64,000 nt of DNA from Atlantibacter subterraneus (lineage in GTDB: Bacteria; Pseudomonadota; Gammaproteobacteria; Enterobacterales; Enterobacteriaceae): contig NZ_VLPS01000005.1 of NCBI RefSeq assembly GCF_007570865.1, positions 400,758 through 464,757 on the forward strand. Reading direction: 5' to 3'. The translations under genes and the position numbers were made by a program. The first letter of the stretch is position 1. The number at the start of each line of letters is the position of its first letter. Of this stretch, positions 29,950 to 48,053 are shown piece by piece. The notes under the pieces are model-generated. The model was not told the origin of the DNA. It saw nothing but the letters and a program-made list of their open reading frames with translations, and searched no databases.

Positions 29950-29973
29950 AACCCTCTCCGTTAAGAGAGGGTT
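29950..29973. terminator. Hairpin between convergent aaeR and tldD
   Basis: Nine-base-pair stem AACCCTCTC (29950-29958) with GAGAGGGTT (29965-29973), 6-nt loop, in a 38-bp gap. No strong T-run on either side, but position favours a shared terminator. Confidence 0.65.
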
Positions 29974-29984
29974 GGCAGGAGGGA

Positions 29985-35292
<5,308 letters not shown>

Positions 35293-35343
35293 ATTCCTCT
35301 CCTTGTCATCCGCCATCGCGGAGCGTAGGTTACCTGCACCGGG

Positions 35344-36813
35344 TTACATCATAACCACGTCAAACTGCTCCTGGTTATAGAGCGGCTCAATTTGCACTTT
35401 AACCTGCTTGCCGACGAAAATCTCCACCTCGGCCAGCGCATGGGACTCTTCGCTTTTTAGCGCTTCCGCCACCGCTGGCGCAGCGTATACCAGGAAACGA
35501 TCGGACTCATACGCATGATGCACGCGCACAATTTCACGCATGATTTCGTAGCACACGGTTTCAACGGTTTTCACCGTGCCGCGGCCGTGGCAGGTCGGGC
35601 ATTCGTTACACAATACGTGCTCGACGCTTTCACGGGTACGCTTGCGGGTCATCTCCACCAGCCCCAGTTGGGAGAAGCCGTTGATGCTGGTTTTCACCCG
35701 ATCTTTGCTCAGCGCCTGCTCCAGCGAATGCAGCACCCGGCGGCGGTGGTCTTCATTATTCATATCGATGAAATCAATAATGATAATGCCGCCCAGATTA
35801 CGCAACCGCAGCTGGCGGGCAATCGCCTGCGTCGCTTCGATGTTGGTATTAAAGATAGTATCGTCGAGATTGCGGTGGCCGACAAAAGCGCCGGTATTGA
35901 TATCCACGGTGGTCATGGCTTCGGTCTGATCGATGATCAGATAGCCGCCGGACTTCAGCTCGACTTTGCGCTCCAGCGCGCGCTGGATTTCATTCTCAAC
36001 GTCGTAGAGATCGAAAATCGGCTGGCGGCCCGTGTAGTGCTCCAGCTTGCTGGTCATCTCCGGGATGTATTCCGCCGTGAACTCCAGCAGCATGTCATAG
36101 GTCAGGCGGGAATCGACGCGGATTTTATCCAGCGAGGTGTCGGCAAAATCGCGCAGCACACGCTGGGCCAGCGCCAGTTCTCCATACAGCTGGTAGCGCG
36201 TTTGATGGCGTTTTTTACGCTCCATCACCTTGGTCCAGACGCGTTTCAGGTACGCCGCGTCAGAAGCCAAATCCTCGGTACACACGCCTTCTGCCGCGGT
36301 GCGAATGATAAATCCGCCCTGCTCGTCGCAATAATCCGCCACCACCTTTTTCAGGCGATCGCGCTCGGATTCACTTTCGATACGCTGGGAGACGCCCACG
36401 TGAGACGCGCCAGGCATAAACACCAGATAGCGGGACGGCAGGGTGATGTCGGTAGTCAGACGCGCGCCTTTGGTGCCGAGCGGATCTTTAACCACCTGAA
36501 CCATTAAGTCCTGGCCCTGACGGACCAGTTCAGAGATATCGCGCACGGTGAAGTTTTTTTGCTCTTCACCCGCTACGCATTCGGTATGCGGCATGATGTC
36601 GGAGGCATGAAGAAACGCGGCCTTATCGAGGCCAATATCGACAAATGCCGCCTGCATACCCGGCAGAACCCGGCTGACGCGACCTTTGTAGATATTCCCA
36701 ACGATCCCGCGGCGCGCTTCCCGTTCGATGTGAATTTCCTGGAGGATCCCGCCATCGATATACGCCACCCGGGTTTCCGAAGGGGTCACGTTTACTAACA
36801 GTTCAGCCGTCAT
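35344..36813 (-). CDS. rng: Ribonuclease G
   Basis: 489-residue endoribonuclease of the RNase E/G family. It matures the 5' end of 16S rRNA and contributes to mRNA decay. An S1 RNA-binding domain (about 35-120) is followed by an RNase H-like and DNase I-like catalytic core with the magnesium-binding Asp in VDINTGAFVG and IIIDFIDM, and the zinc-link CPTCHGRG at about 404-411. Length is identical to E. coli. It is 8 bp after yhdE on the same strand. Confidence 0.98.
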   Translation of the reverse strand: MTAELLVNVTPSETRVAYIDGGILQEIHIEREARRGIVGNIYKGRVSRVLPGMQAAFVDIGLDKAAFLHASDIMPHTECVAGEEQKNFTVRDISELVRQGQDLMVQVVKDPLGTKGARLTTDITLPSRYLVFMPGASHVGVSQRIESESERDRLKKVVADYCDEQGGFIIRTAAEGVCTEDLASDAAYLKRVWTKVMERKKRHQTRYQLYGELALAQRVLRDFADTSLDKIRVDSRLTYDMLLEFTAEYIPEMTSKLEHYTGRQPIFDLYDVENEIQRALERKVELKSGGYLIIDQTEAMTTVDINTGAFVGHRNLDDTIFNTNIEATQAIARQLRLRNLGGIIIIDFIDMNNEDHRRRVLHSLEQALSKDRVKTSINGFSQLGLVEMTRKRTRESVEHVLCNECPTCHGRGTVKTVETVCYEIMREIVRVHHAYESDRFLVYAAPAVAEALKSEESHALAEVEIFVGKQVKVQIEPLYNQEQFDVVMM

Positions 36814-36821
36814 GTTCTCTT

Positions 36822-37397
36822 CTATCCTTCACGCAGTGAGTTAAAGTTACTCAGCAACTCATACGTTTCCACCAGCGGTAAGCCGACTACGGCGTGATAG
36901 CTGCCATTAATCTTCCTGACGAAACAGCCACCCAGCCCCTGAATACCGTATGCACCTGCTTTATCCATAGGTTCACCGCTGGCGACATAACCGGCGATAT
37001 CCTGTTGCGACAGTACTCTGAATGTCACTTCGGTCATGACCAGGCAATCCATGATGTGTTGGCGGTCAGCGATAGCCACCGCCGTCATCACCTGATGCGT
37101 ATGGCCAGAGAGGCGATGCAGCATCGCGCAGGCATCGTCCGGCGACTGCGGTTTTTCCAGCACCTCGCCGTTGAGGATCACAATCGTATCCGCACCCAGC
37201 ACCGGCAGATCGCACGGCGCCTGCGCCACGCCCGCCAGGGCTTTATCGCGCGCCAGGCGTACCACGTACTGCTGCGCGCTTTCCTGCGGCTGGCGGCGTT
37301 CTTCCACGTTTGTGACGATGCGTTCGAATTCGACGCCCAGCTGCGTTAACAGTTCCTGACGACGCGGCGAGCCTGATGCGAGATAAATCGCTGACAT
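36822..37397 (-). CDS. yhdE: dTTP/UTP pyrophosphatase, Maf family (YhdE)
   Basis: 191-residue nucleotide pyrophosphatase that removes dTTP, UTP and modified pyrimidine nucleotides. The Maf signature [10 protein letters not shown] lies at residues 8-17, ADTIV at about 69-73 follows, and the C-terminal GLPL loop is present. A few residues shorter than the E. coli protein at the C terminus. Gaps of 8 bp on each side place it in the mreC-mreD-yhdE-rng unit. Confidence 0.95.
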   Translation of the reverse strand: MSAIYLASGSPRRQELLTQLGVEFERIVTNVEERRQPQESAQQYVVRLARDKALAGVAQAPCDLPVLGADTIVILNGEVLEKPQSPDDACAMLHRLSGHTHQVMTAVAIADRQHIMDCLVMTEVTFRVLSQQDIAGYVASGEPMDKAGAYGIQGLGGCFVRKINGSYHAVVGLPLVETYELLSNFNSLREG

Positions 37398-37405
37398 AAT
37401 CCCTC

Positions 37406-38898
<1,493 letters not shown>

Positions 38899-38921
38899 AG
38901 GCTATGCGTATTCCTCGGCTG

Positions 38922-38954
38922 CAAGAAAAGGGCAGACCTTGCGGGCTGCCCCCT
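38922..38954 (-). terminator. Attenuator-like hairpin between mreB and mreC
   Basis: On the minus strand GGGCAG and CTGCCC (38930-38935, 38946-38951) form a stem followed by TTTTCTT. It probably lets most mreB transcripts stop before mreCD, consistent with higher MreB demand. Confidence 0.65.
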
Positions 38955-38967
38955 TTCCTGCGGCTGA

Positions 38968-40320
<1,353 letters not shown>

Positions 40321-42261
40321 TCAAACCGAGAATCTTTGAGAATATTTTTTCACGCTGGTATCCAGGGGCTGCGAGGCCGAGAAGAAATCGCCCTGACCGC
40401 CCGTCACGCCGCGTTCTACCAGGGTCTGCCATTCGCTTCGGCTACGAATGCCTGCCGCAAATAATTGGGCCTGCGTACCGCTGCAAGCCTCCACCAGACT
40501 CTGCACAAACAGTTGATTTTCTGTACGCTTTTCAATGTTACGCACCAGCCCCGGATGGAGCTTCACCACTTCGACATTGAGATCGTTAATGTACGAGGTG
40601 CTGACCACCGTTAATCCGGCCTGTACCACGGCGATACGCGCGCCCAGCGCCTGGATTAACCGCACAACCGGTTGTAAACGGTTGATGTGTTGACAAACAT
40701 CCGCCTCTGCAAGTTCAAAAAGAATGCGTTTTCTTTGCGATTTTTCACATTGCATCAGCGTATCGCGCAGCCAGCGCTGGAACGGCGGGCGGATCAGCGA
40801 CTCCACGGACACGGAAACCGCCAGGGTTTCTTCCGGCCAGAAGCGTAAAAAAGGGATGACGCGGGTGATAATCTGCCGATCGTACTGCTCGGCAAGGCCA
40901 AACTGGATCACCATCGGCATAAACTCCGCCGCCAGCACCTCCTCTTCACCATCGAAGATGCGGCACATTAATTCCCGGTGATGTACCCAGCCTTCACGCG
41001 TGACGGCTGGTTTTTGATAAAAACGCGGACCGCCGCGCTGCAAGGCGTTTTCAATCAGCGTGCGCCAGCGTACATTGCCGCGCCCCTTTTCCGGTAAGGA
41101 TTCGTCATAAACCGACCAGCCGTTACCGCCCTGCAATACGGCATTACGCGTCGCCACCTGGGCGCTCTCGATGACATTTTCAATTGACTGGCCGCCCCGG
41201 AAAGCGCAAATACCGATATGCAGCATATCGGCACTGTCCAGCATGCGCGTCGGGGGCAACGCATCCACAGCATTCAGCAACTGGCTGGCAATACCTTCCG
41301 CCTCTTTAAGCGTGCGGTGAGGCAGCAGCACGGCAAAATCGCTGCGAAAGTAGCGCGCCAGCAGTGCGCCGGGGTAGCGCATAATAAAAGTAGAAAACAT
41401 ATTAATCAGATTGAAGAGATAGTCTTCTACCGCCGTTTTGCCCCAGGTCTCGCGCAGGGTGTCAAAATCCGGCAGGCGCATCATCATCACCACGCCATGC
41501 GCGCCCGCGCTTTCCTGATCTTCCAGCAGCGTCGCAAGCTGATTATCAAAAAACAGGCGGTTGCTCAGCCCGGTTTTCGCATCCTGGGCCGCGAAAGCGC
41601 GGATCAGGGTATCCATACGATTGCGCTGTTCGCTGGCATGCTGAATATCCGACAGCAAAATATCCATGGCACTGCTGGCGCGCGTCGGCCATTCGTGCAT
41701 CGAGCCGCGTACCCGGTTGCCGCGCTCGCCGTTGAGGATCCGGCTGGCTCGCGTCTCCAGCAATTCCAGTCCGGAAAGCTGGCGTTTAATCCAACGCCCG
41801 CCCAGAAAAATCATCGCTACCATAAAGATGATGGCGATACTCAGCGGCGCGGTCGTCAGCACGGAGCGAAAATAGTTAACTACCGGATCGCTCCAGGTGA
41901 CGCGCACCGTCAGGCCGGGATTTTTCAGTAAATGAAACGATTCGCTGCGCCAGCGTTCTGCGCCGCCCAGTTGGCGGTAGGTATGCGGCGCTTTCACCTC
42001 AACCAGCGTATGCCCATCCTTAATAAATTCGATTTGCGAGATATCGACCGGGGTCATCAAGCCGGTAAGGCGGGGAGCCAGTGCTTCCGGCGTATTGATA
42101 AGCAGCTCACTGTCGATCACCGTCACCACCGCAGAGATGCGTTTCTCGAGCTTATAATGAACGGAGTTGTAGAAACTGGCGGCGCAGCCAAAGAGCGTAA
42201 CCAGAATCGCCAGACTGGTCAGCAAGGTAACAAAGGCAGAGAATTTCGTCGTTAATCGCAT
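40321..42261 (-). CDS. csrD: RNase E specificity factor CsrD
   Basis: 646-residue inner-membrane protein that promotes RNase E-dependent decay of the CsrB and CsrC sponge RNAs. Two membrane segments (about 8-30 and 135-157) enclose a periplasmic domain; a HAMP-like helix follows. The GGDEF domain is degenerate (RSDF where GGDEF is expected, in LARYFRSDFAVL) and the EAL domain has ELM instead of EAL, as expected for CsrD, which makes no c-di-GMP. ATG 42261 gives the E. coli length. It is divergent from acuI. Confidence 0.96.
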   Translation of the reverse strand: MRLTTKFSAFVTLLTSLAILVTLFGCAASFYNSVHYKLEKRISAVVTVIDSELLINTPEALAPRLTGLMTPVDISQIEFIKDGHTLVEVKAPHTYRQLGGAERWRSESFHLLKNPGLTVRVTWSDPVVNYFRSVLTTAPLSIAIIFMVAMIFLGGRWIKRQLSGLELLETRASRILNGERGNRVRGSMHEWPTRASSAMDILLSDIQHASEQRNRMDTLIRAFAAQDAKTGLSNRLFFDNQLATLLEDQESAGAHGVVMMMRLPDFDTLRETWGKTAVEDYLFNLINMFSTFIMRYPGALLARYFRSDFAVLLPHRTLKEAEGIASQLLNAVDALPPTRMLDSADMLHIGICAFRGGQSIENVIESAQVATRNAVLQGGNGWSVYDESLPEKGRGNVRWRTLIENALQRGGPRFYQKPAVTREGWVHHRELMCRIFDGEEEVLAAEFMPMVIQFGLAEQYDRQIITRVIPFLRFWPEETLAVSVSVESLIRPPFQRWLRDTLMQCEKSQRKRILFELAEADVCQHINRLQPVVRLIQALGARIAVVQAGLTVVSTSYINDLNVEVVKLHPGLVRNIEKRTENQLFVQSLVEACSGTQAQLFAAGIRSRSEWQTLVERGVTGGQGDFFSASQPLDTSVKKYSQRFSV

Positions 42262-42482
42262 CCTTGAGTTAACTCCGTTTTGGGGTGATACCAGCAACCT
42301 TTGAGGGTTGTCCTCGCGACAGTAAAGTGAGTGCTAACTAATTAGCCAGAGCCGCGCATAGTAGCAAACGACGTCAGGTTTAACAGGATTTATTGCGTTA
42401 AATCGGCATTGCGTTTCAATAAGCGAGTATAGTCTTCAACAATTATTTTCCAATGCTAACGACCCGGTAAGGAGTAGTAGAC

Positions 42483-43457
42483 ATGCAAGCTTTGATTCTC
42501 GATCAGCAAGATGGAAAAACGATTTCCGCTGTAAAAACAATTGATGAAAACCAACTCCCTGAAGGAAACGTCACCGTCGATATTGACTGGTCCAGCCTGA
42601 ATTATAAAGATGCGCTCGCCATAACCGGAAAAGGTAAAATCATTCGTAATTTCCCCATGGTGCCAGGTATCGATTTCGCAGGCCGGGTGCGCCACAGCGA
42701 AGATCCACGTTTTCATGCAGGCCAGGCCGTGCTGTTGACCGGCTGGGGCGTGGGTGAAAACCATTGGGGCGGCCTGTCGCAGATGGCGCGGGTCAACGGC
42801 GACTGGCTGGTGGCGATGCCGGAAGGGCTGGATGGTCGCAAAGCCATGATTATCGGTACTGCCGGTTTCACGGCAATGCTGTGCGTGATGGCGCTGGAAG
42901 ATGCCGGTATTACGCCGCAAAGCGGTGAAGTGGTGGTGACCGGTGCCAGCGGCGGCGTAGGCAGTACCGCAGTGGCGCTGCTGCATAAACTGGGTTACCA
43001 GGTTGCCGCCGTGTCCGGTCGCGAAAGCACCCATGACTATCTGCGTAAACTGGGCGCTAACCGTATTTTGGGCCGCGACGAGTTCGCCGAAACCCGCCCG
43101 CTGGAAAAACAGCTTTGGGCAGGCGCGGTGGATACCGTTGGCGATAAAGTGCTGGCCAAGGTGCTGGCGCAGATGAACTATGGCGGCTGCGTTGCAGCAT
43201 GCGGTCTGGCTGGCGGCTTCGCCTTACCGACCACCGTGATGCCGTTTATCCTGCGTAATGTCCGTCTCCAGGGCGTCGATTCGGTAATGACGCCTGCCGC
43301 GCGCCGCGCCGAAGCCTGGCAACGCCTGGTTCGCGATCTGCCTGCTTCTTTCTATGAGCAAGCCACCAGCGAAATCCCGCTGGCGGAAGCGCCGCGTCTG
43401 GCTAATGACATTATGAATAATGCGATCCAGGGCCGTACTCTGGTCAAAATTCGCTAA
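42483..43457 (+). CDS. acuI: Acrylyl-CoA reductase AcuI (YhdH)
   Basis: 324-residue NADPH-dependent medium-chain reductase that detoxifies acryloyl-CoA to propionyl-CoA. The Rossmann motif VVTGASGGVGSTAVALL lies at about residues 148-164, preceded by the GroES-like half with PGIDFAGRV. The C-terminal end NAIQGRTLVKIR is typical. Length matches E. coli YhdH. Confidence 0.96.
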   Translation: MQALILDQQDGKTISAVKTIDENQLPEGNVTVDIDWSSLNYKDALAITGKGKIIRNFPMVPGIDFAGRVRHSEDPRFHAGQAVLLTGWGVGENHWGGLSQMARVNGDWLVAMPEGLDGRKAMIIGTAGFTAMLCVMALEDAGITPQSGEVVVTGASGGVGSTAVALLHKLGYQVAAVSGRESTHDYLRKLGANRILGRDEFAETRPLEKQLWAGAVDTVGDKVLAKVLAQMNYGGCVAACGLAGGFALPTTVMPFILRNVRLQGVDSVMTPAARRAEAWQRLVRDLPASFYEQATSEIPLAEAPRLANDIMNNAIQGRTLVKIR

Positions 43458-43463
43458 GTTGCT

Positions 43464-43497
43464 GCAGGGGTCGTCGCGCCCCTGCTTCACTTTTTTT
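43464..43497 (+). terminator. Rho-independent terminator of acuI
   Basis: Stem GCAGGGG/CCCCTGC (43464-43470, 43479-43485), 8-nt loop, then a T-run. Confidence 0.88.
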
Positions 43498-43560
43498 ATG
43501 ACAAACTCGCCGTAACCCCATTTCTTCGTCATGCTTAATGACTACGTCAAGGAGCATGTC

Positions 43561-44565
43561 ATGAAAAAGCAATTCCGGCTGACTGAAGCCGACGTTACCC
43601 CCGAATCGGTATTTATGATGAAGCGCCGCCAGGTCCTGCAGGCGTTGGGCCTTGGCGCTGCCGCGTTATCCCTGCCGCATGCTGCACACGCGGATTTACT
43701 CTCCTGGTTTAAGGGCAACGATCGCCCGCCCGCGCCTGCCGGAAAACCGCTGGAATTCAGCAAGCCTCAGCAGTGGCAAAGTTCGCTGGAACTCACCCCG
43801 GAAGATAAAGTCACCGGCTATAACAACTTCTATGAATTTGGCCTCGATAAAGCCGACCCGGCCGCCAATGCCGGCAGTCTGCCCGTCAATCCCTGGCAAT
43901 TAAAAATCGATGGTGAAGTCGCTAAGCCGCTGACCCTGGATTATGACGATTTACACCATCGCTTCCCGCTCGAAGAGCGTATTTACCGGATGCGCTGCGT
44001 GGAGGCCTGGTCAATGGTGGTACCGTGGATTGGCTTCCCGCTCGCCAAACTGCTGGCGCAGGTTGAACCCACCAGCCGGGCGCGTTATGTGGCGTTCAAA
44101 ACCCTGTATGCGCCAGAGATTATGCCGGGACAGAAAGACCGTTTTATCGGCGGCGGGCTGGAATATCCGTATGTTGAAGGGTTGCGCATCGATGAGGCGA
44201 TGCATCCGCTGACGATGCTTACCGTTGGGGTTTACGGAAAAGCGCTGCCGCCGCAAAACGGTGCCCCCGTAAGATTAACCGTGCCCTGGAAGTATGGCTT
44301 TAAGGGAATCAAGTCCATCGTCAGCATCACCCTGACCGAGCAGCGACCGCCGACCACCTGGAATCTTGCCGCCTCGAATGAGTACGGTTTTTACGCCAAC
44401 GTAAATCCTCATGTGGATCATCCACGCTGGTCGCAGGCCAGCGAACGCTTTATCGGCTCGGGCGGAATTCTGGATGTGAAACGCCAGCCGACGCTGCTGT
44501 TTAATGGCTACGCCGAGCAGGTGGCCTCGCTATATCGTGGGCTCGATTTACGGGAGAATTTTTGA
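43561..44565 (+). CDS. msrP: Protein-methionine-sulfoxide reductase catalytic subunit MsrP
   Basis: 334-residue periplasmic molybdopterin enzyme that repairs oxidised methionine in envelope proteins. A Tat signal ([16 protein letters not shown], about residues 21-36) is followed by cleavage near AHA (about 44), and the Mo-coordinating Cys146 in [13 protein letters not shown] 43561 is canonical and preceded by AAGGAG; an ATG ten codons earlier is not. msrQ starts directly after its stop codon. In K-12 this pair (yedYZ) lies elsewhere on the chromosome. Confidence 0.96.
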   Translation: MKKQFRLTEADVTPESVFMMKRRQVLQALGLGAAALSLPHAAHADLLSWFKGNDRPPAPAGKPLEFSKPQQWQSSLELTPEDKVTGYNNFYEFGLDKADPAANAGSLPVNPWQLKIDGEVAKPLTLDYDDLHHRFPLEERIYRMRCVEAWSMVVPWIGFPLAKLLAQVEPTSRARYVAFKTLYAPEIMPGQKDRFIGGGLEYPYVEGLRIDEAMHPLTMLTVGVYGKALPPQNGAPVRLTVPWKYGFKGIKSIVSITLTEQRPPTTWNLAASNEYGFYANVNPHVDHPRWSQASERFIGSGGILDVKRQPTLLFNGYAEQVASLYRGLDLRENF

Positions 44566-45165
44566 GTGCGTCTGAATGTAAAACAGATTATCTGGCTGAA
44601 AGTGATTCTTCATCTGGCGGCGTTTTTGCCGCTGGTGTGGCTGTTCTGGGCGGCAAATCAGGGATATTTCAGCGCCGATCCGGCAAAGGATATTCAACAC
44701 TTTACCGGTAGGATGGCTCTGAAATTACTGCTCGCTACCTTGTTGGTCTCCCCGCTGGCGCGTTACGCTAAACAGCCATTGCTGATCCGTACCCGGCGGC
44801 TGTTGGGCCTGTGGTGTTTCGCCTGGGCGAGCCTGCATCTAACCAGCTATGCCTTGCTGGAGCTGGGGATTAATAATGTGGCGCTGTTGGGTAAGGAACT
44901 GGTGAGCCGTCCCTATCTGACCCTGGGCATTATAAGCTGGCTGATTCTGTTAGCGCTGGCCCTGACGTCGCCGCAAGCGATGCAGCGTAAGCTGGGGCGT
45001 AACTGGCAAAAACTGCATAACTTCGTGTATCTGGTGGCGATCCTCGCGCCGATTCATTATATGTGGTCAGTGAAGACACTTTCCCCGCAACCGCTGATCT
45101 ATGCGGCGCTGGCAGCAGTGCTTTTGGCGCTACGTTACAAGAAGATCCGCCAGTGGTGGCGATAA
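44566..45165 (+). CDS. msrQ: Haem-binding membrane subunit MsrQ
   Basis: 199-residue inner-membrane b-type cytochrome with about six membrane helices that passes electrons from the quinone pool or flavin reductase to MsrP. Conserved His residues lie in WASLHLTSY and [19 protein letters not shown]. It begins with GTG immediately after the msrP TGA, so translation is coupled. Confidence 0.95.
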   Translation: MRLNVKQIIWLKVILHLAAFLPLVWLFWAANQGYFSADPAKDIQHFTGRMALKLLLATLLVSPLARYAKQPLLIRTRRLLGLWCFAWASLHLTSYALLELGINNVALLGKELVSRPYLTLGIISWLILLALALTSPQAMQRKLGRNWQKLHNFVYLVAILAPIHYMWSVKTLSPQPLIYAALAAVLLALRYKKIRQWWR

Positions 45166-45283
45166 GGCGAGGTTCTGTGCAGTTGTGCTCAATTCTTCCT
45201 ACTTCCGCTGCGGTCTCGCAGATATCAGTTGATAATCTTCCCTGATAAGACCAGTATTTAGCTGCCAATTGCTACGAAATCGT

Positions 45284-45335
45284 TATAATGTGCGACTTTG
45301 GTTTTTCACCTGGCTGTTTTCGAGCCGCCAGGTGA
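45284..45335 (+). promoter_or_regulatory. aroQ-accBC promoter with a leader hairpin
   Basis: TATAAT at 45284-45289 is a perfect -10 with a weak -35 region; transcription would start near 45296. Directly after it the leader can fold a perfect 9-bp stem, TCACCTGGC (45306-45314) with GCCAGGTGA (45327-45335), 12-nt loop, before the aroQ ribosome-binding site. No T-run, so it is not a terminator in this direction. The hairpin may stabilise or regulate the aroQ-accB-accC mRNA. Confidence 0.6.
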
Positions 45336-45399
45336 TGACAATCAGGCAATCACGGTATATTTTGTAATATCACCGAAATTGGCAGGAGATACAGGCACG

Positions 45400-45852
45400 A
45401 TGACGGACAGATTCAACATACTGCTTTTGAACGGCCCTAATCTGAACATGCTCGGCACGCGTGAGCCTGAGAAGTACGGCAGCCAAACGCTGGCAGAAAT
45501 TGTTACCGATTTGAAAGCCCAGGCAGCCTCGTTGAACGTCTCGCTGGATGACCTGCAATCCAATGCGGAGTATGTGTTGATTGACCGCATTCATCAGGCA
45601 AAGGACAAGGTGGATTACATCCTGATAAATCCGGCTGCGTTCACCCACACCAGTGTTGCCATTCGTGATGCGCTGTTGGCGGTGAGCATTCCGTTTATCG
45701 AGATCCACCTGAGCAACGTCCATGCCCGTGAGCCTTTCCGGCATCACTCATATCTCTCGGATATCGCGGCCGGCGTCATCTGCGGATTCGGCGCTGACGG
45801 CTATTCCTATGCACTACAGACGGCGGTAAAACGCCTGTCACACTCAAACTAA
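45400..45852 (+). CDS. aroQ: Type II 3-dehydroquinate dehydratase
   Basis: 150-residue dodecameric shikimate-pathway enzyme converting 3-dehydroquinate to 3-dehydroshikimate. Motifs are [15 protein letters not shown] (with the catalytic Tyr region EKYG), [17 protein letters not shown], and [17 protein letters not shown] with the active-site His. ATG 45400 with a GGAG site is canonical; the frame is open 34 codons upstream without homology. It lies 21 bp before accB and shares its transcript. Confidence 0.96.
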   Translation: MTDRFNILLLNGPNLNMLGTREPEKYGSQTLAEIVTDLKAQAASLNVSLDDLQSNAEYVLIDRIHQAKDKVDYILINPAAFTHTSVAIRDALLAVSIPFIEIHLSNVHAREPFRHHSYLSDIAAGVICGFGADGYSYALQTAVKRLSHSN

Positions 45853-45873
45853 ACAAGAGTACGGAACCCACTC

Positions 45874-46350
45874 ATGGATATTCGTAAGATTAAAAAACTG
45901 ATCGAGCTGGTTGAAGAATCAGGCATTGCTGAACTGGAAATTTCTGAGGGCGAAGAGTCGGTACGTATCAGCCGCGCCCCGGTGAACACCGGTTTCCCGA
46001 TGATGCAGCAAGCGTATGCCGCACCGATGATGCAACAGCCGCAACCTGCGCTGTCTAACGCTATCGCACCAGCCGCCGCGCCGGCCATGGAAGCGCCAGC
46101 CGTCGCTGAAATCAGTGGTCACATCGTACGTTCCCCAATGGTTGGTACCTTCTACCGTACCCCAAGCCCGGATGCGAAAGCGTTTGTGGAAGTGGGCCAG
46201 AAAGTTAACGTTGGCGACACGCTGTGCATCGTTGAAGCAATGAAAATGATGAACCAGATCGAAGCCGACAAATCAGGCGTAGTGAAAGCTATCCTGGTCG
46301 AAAACGGTCAACCGGTAGAATTTGACGAGCCGCTGGTCGTCATCGAGTAA
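45874..46350 (+). CDS. accB: Biotin carboxyl carrier protein of acetyl-CoA carboxylase
   Basis: 158-residue carrier; biotin is attached to Lys124 in the canonical EAMKMMN motif. The N-terminal region ([17 protein letters not shown]), which takes part in autoregulation of accBC in E. coli, is followed by an Ala/Pro/Gln-rich linker (about 38-78) and the biotinyl domain with the thumb [13 protein letters not shown]. Stop to accC start is 10 bp. Confidence 0.98.
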   Translation: MDIRKIKKLIELVEESGIAELEISEGEESVRISRAPVNTGFPMMQQAYAAPMMQQPQPALSNAIAPAAAPAMEAPAVAEISGHIVRSPMVGTFYRTPSPDAKAFVEVGQKVNVGDTLCIVEAMKMMNQIEADKSGVVKAILVENGQPVEFDEPLVVIE

Positions 46351-46360
46351 CGAGGCGAAC

Positions 46361-47710
46361 ATGCTGGATAAAATTGTTATCGCCAACCGCGGCGAGATCG
46401 CATTGCGTATTCTTCGTGCCTGTAAAGAGCTGGGCATCAAGACCGTCGCTGTGCACTCAAGCGCGGATCGCGACTTAAAACACGTATTGCTGGCGGATGA
46501 GACGGTCTGTATCGGTCCGGCTCCGTCCGTAAAAAGCTATCTGAATATCCCGGCTATCATCAGCGCCGCTGAAATCACTGGCGCGGTGGCGATTCATCCG
46601 GGTTACGGTTTCCTCTCTGAGAACGCCAACTTTGCCGAGCAGGTTGAACGCTCCGGCTTTATCTTCATCGGCCCGAAAGCCGACACTATTCGCCTGATGG
46701 GCGACAAAGTGTCTGCGATCACCGCCATGAAGAAAGCAGGCGTGCCGACGGTCCCGGGCTCTGACGGCCCGCTGACCGAAGATATGGATGCCAACCGCGC
46801 CCATGCGAAACGCATCGGCTACCCGGTGATCATCAAAGCCTCTGGCGGTGGCGGCGGACGCGGTATGCGCGTAGTGCGCGGCGATGCCGAACTGGCGCAA
46901 TCTATCTCCATGACCAAAGCGGAAGCGAAAGCCGCTTTCAATAACGACATGGTTTACATGGAGAAATACCTGGAAAATCCACGCCACATCGAAATTCAGG
47001 TGTTGGCAGATGGCCAGGGCAACGCGATCTATCTGGCGGAACGCGACTGCTCCATGCAGCGTCGTCACCAGAAAGTGGTTGAAGAAGCGCCGGCACCGGG
47101 CATCACCCCGGAACTGCGCCGCTTCATCGGCGAGCGTTGCGCGAAGGCCTGTGTGGATATCGGCTATCGCGGCGCGGGTACCTTTGAGTTTCTGTTCGAA
47201 AACGGCGAGTTCTACTTCATTGAAATGAACACCCGTATTCAGGTTGAACACCCGGTTACCGAAATGATCACCGGCGTTGACCTGATTAAAGAGCAGCTGC
47301 GCATTGCTGCAGGCCAGCCGCTGTCTATCAAGCAAGAAGAAGTTCAGGTGAAAGGCCATGCGGTGGAATGCCGTATCAACGCCGAAGATCCGAACACCTT
47401 CCTGCCGAGCCCGGGTAAAATCACCCGTTTCCACGCGCCGGGCGGTTTTGGCGTGCGTTGGGAATCTCATATCTATGCCGGTTACACCGTACCGCCATAC
47501 TATGACTCCATGATCGGCAAGCTGATCTGCTACGGCGAAACCCGTGATGTGGCGATTGCCCGCATGAAAAACGCCCTGCAGGAACTGATCATCGACGGCA
47601 TCAAAACCAACGTTGATCTGCAGACGCGCATTATGAACGATGAACACTTCCAGCAAGGTGGCACCAATATCCACTATCTGGAGAAAAAACTCGGCCTCGC
47701 CGAGAAGTAA
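46361..47710 (+). CDS. accC: Biotin carboxylase subunit of acetyl-CoA carboxylase
   Basis: 449-residue ATP-grasp enzyme that carboxylates biotin on AccB, the first step of fatty-acid synthesis. N-terminal [17 protein letters not shown], glycine-rich ATP loop [12 protein letters not shown] (about 159-170), the catalytic region [21 protein letters not shown] and the [14 protein letters not shown] metal-binding region are present. ATG 46361 is canonical. Confidence 0.98.
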   Translation: MLDKIVIANRGEIALRILRACKELGIKTVAVHSSADRDLKHVLLADETVCIGPAPSVKSYLNIPAIISAAEITGAVAIHPGYGFLSENANFAEQVERSGFIFIGPKADTIRLMGDKVSAITAMKKAGVPTVPGSDGPLTEDMDANRAHAKRIGYPVIIKASGGGGGRGMRVVRGDAELAQSISMTKAEAKAAFNNDMVYMEKYLENPRHIEIQVLADGQGNAIYLAERDCSMQRRHQKVVEEAPAPGITPELRRFIGERCAKACVDIGYRGAGTFEFLFENGEFYFIEMNTRIQVEHPVTEMITGVDLIKEQLRIAAGQPLSIKQEEVQVKGHAVECRINAEDPNTFLPSPGKITRFHAPGGFGVRWESHIYAGYTVPPYYDSMIGKLICYGETRDVAIARMKNALQELIIDGIKTNVDLQTRIMNDEHFQQGGTNIHYLEKKLGLAEK

Positions 47711-47720
47711 TCGCTCATCA

Positions 47721-47752
47721 ATAAAAAAGGCCGGTCTTCCGGCCTTTTTTTA
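47721..47752 (+). terminator. Rho-independent terminator of aroQ-accBC
   Basis: Stem AAAAAGGCCGG/CCGGCCTTTTT with a TCTT loop and a long T-run. Confidence 0.94.
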
Positions 47753-47810
47753 TGCCCGCCTGCGCCCCTTAGGTTACAATCCCGGCTTTTACAATTAACC
47801 TGGGATGACA

Positions 47811-48053
47811 ATGGACAAACGCTTTGTTCAGGCACACAGAGAAGCCCGCTGGGCGCTGTGGCTGACCCTTCTCTATCTCGCCGCCTGGTTAGTGGCTGCT
47901 TACTTACCTGATTCCACTCTCGGATTTACCGGGCTTCCTCACTGGTTTGAAATGGCCTGCCTGCTGGTGCCGCTGATTTTTATCGTGCTGTGCTGGCTGA
48001 TGGTAAAAGTGATTTACCGGGATATTTCGCTGGAGGACGACAATGCAGCATGA
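47811..48053 (+). CDS. yhdT: DUF997 membrane protein YhdT
   Basis: 80-residue protein with two membrane segments (about 15-32 and 48-68), always found upstream of panF. ATG 47811 gives MDKRFVQAHREARWAL, the E. coli length; an ATG two codons earlier sits too close to the only purine-rich stretch. It overlaps panF by 11 bp. It may be a small subunit of the PanF symporter; unproven. Confidence 0.93.
   Translation: MDKRFVQAHREARWALWLTLLYLAAWLVAAYLPDSTLGFTGLPHWFEMACLLVPLIFIVLCWLMVKVIYRDISLEDDNAA

Noticed and set aside
46475..47674. 399-codon open frame antisense to accC
   Set aside because: It is the mirror frame of a GC-rich, strongly codon-biased gene; no ribosome-binding site and no recognisable domain. 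The same applies to antisense frames over nrdD (2055-2864), yhdP and rng.
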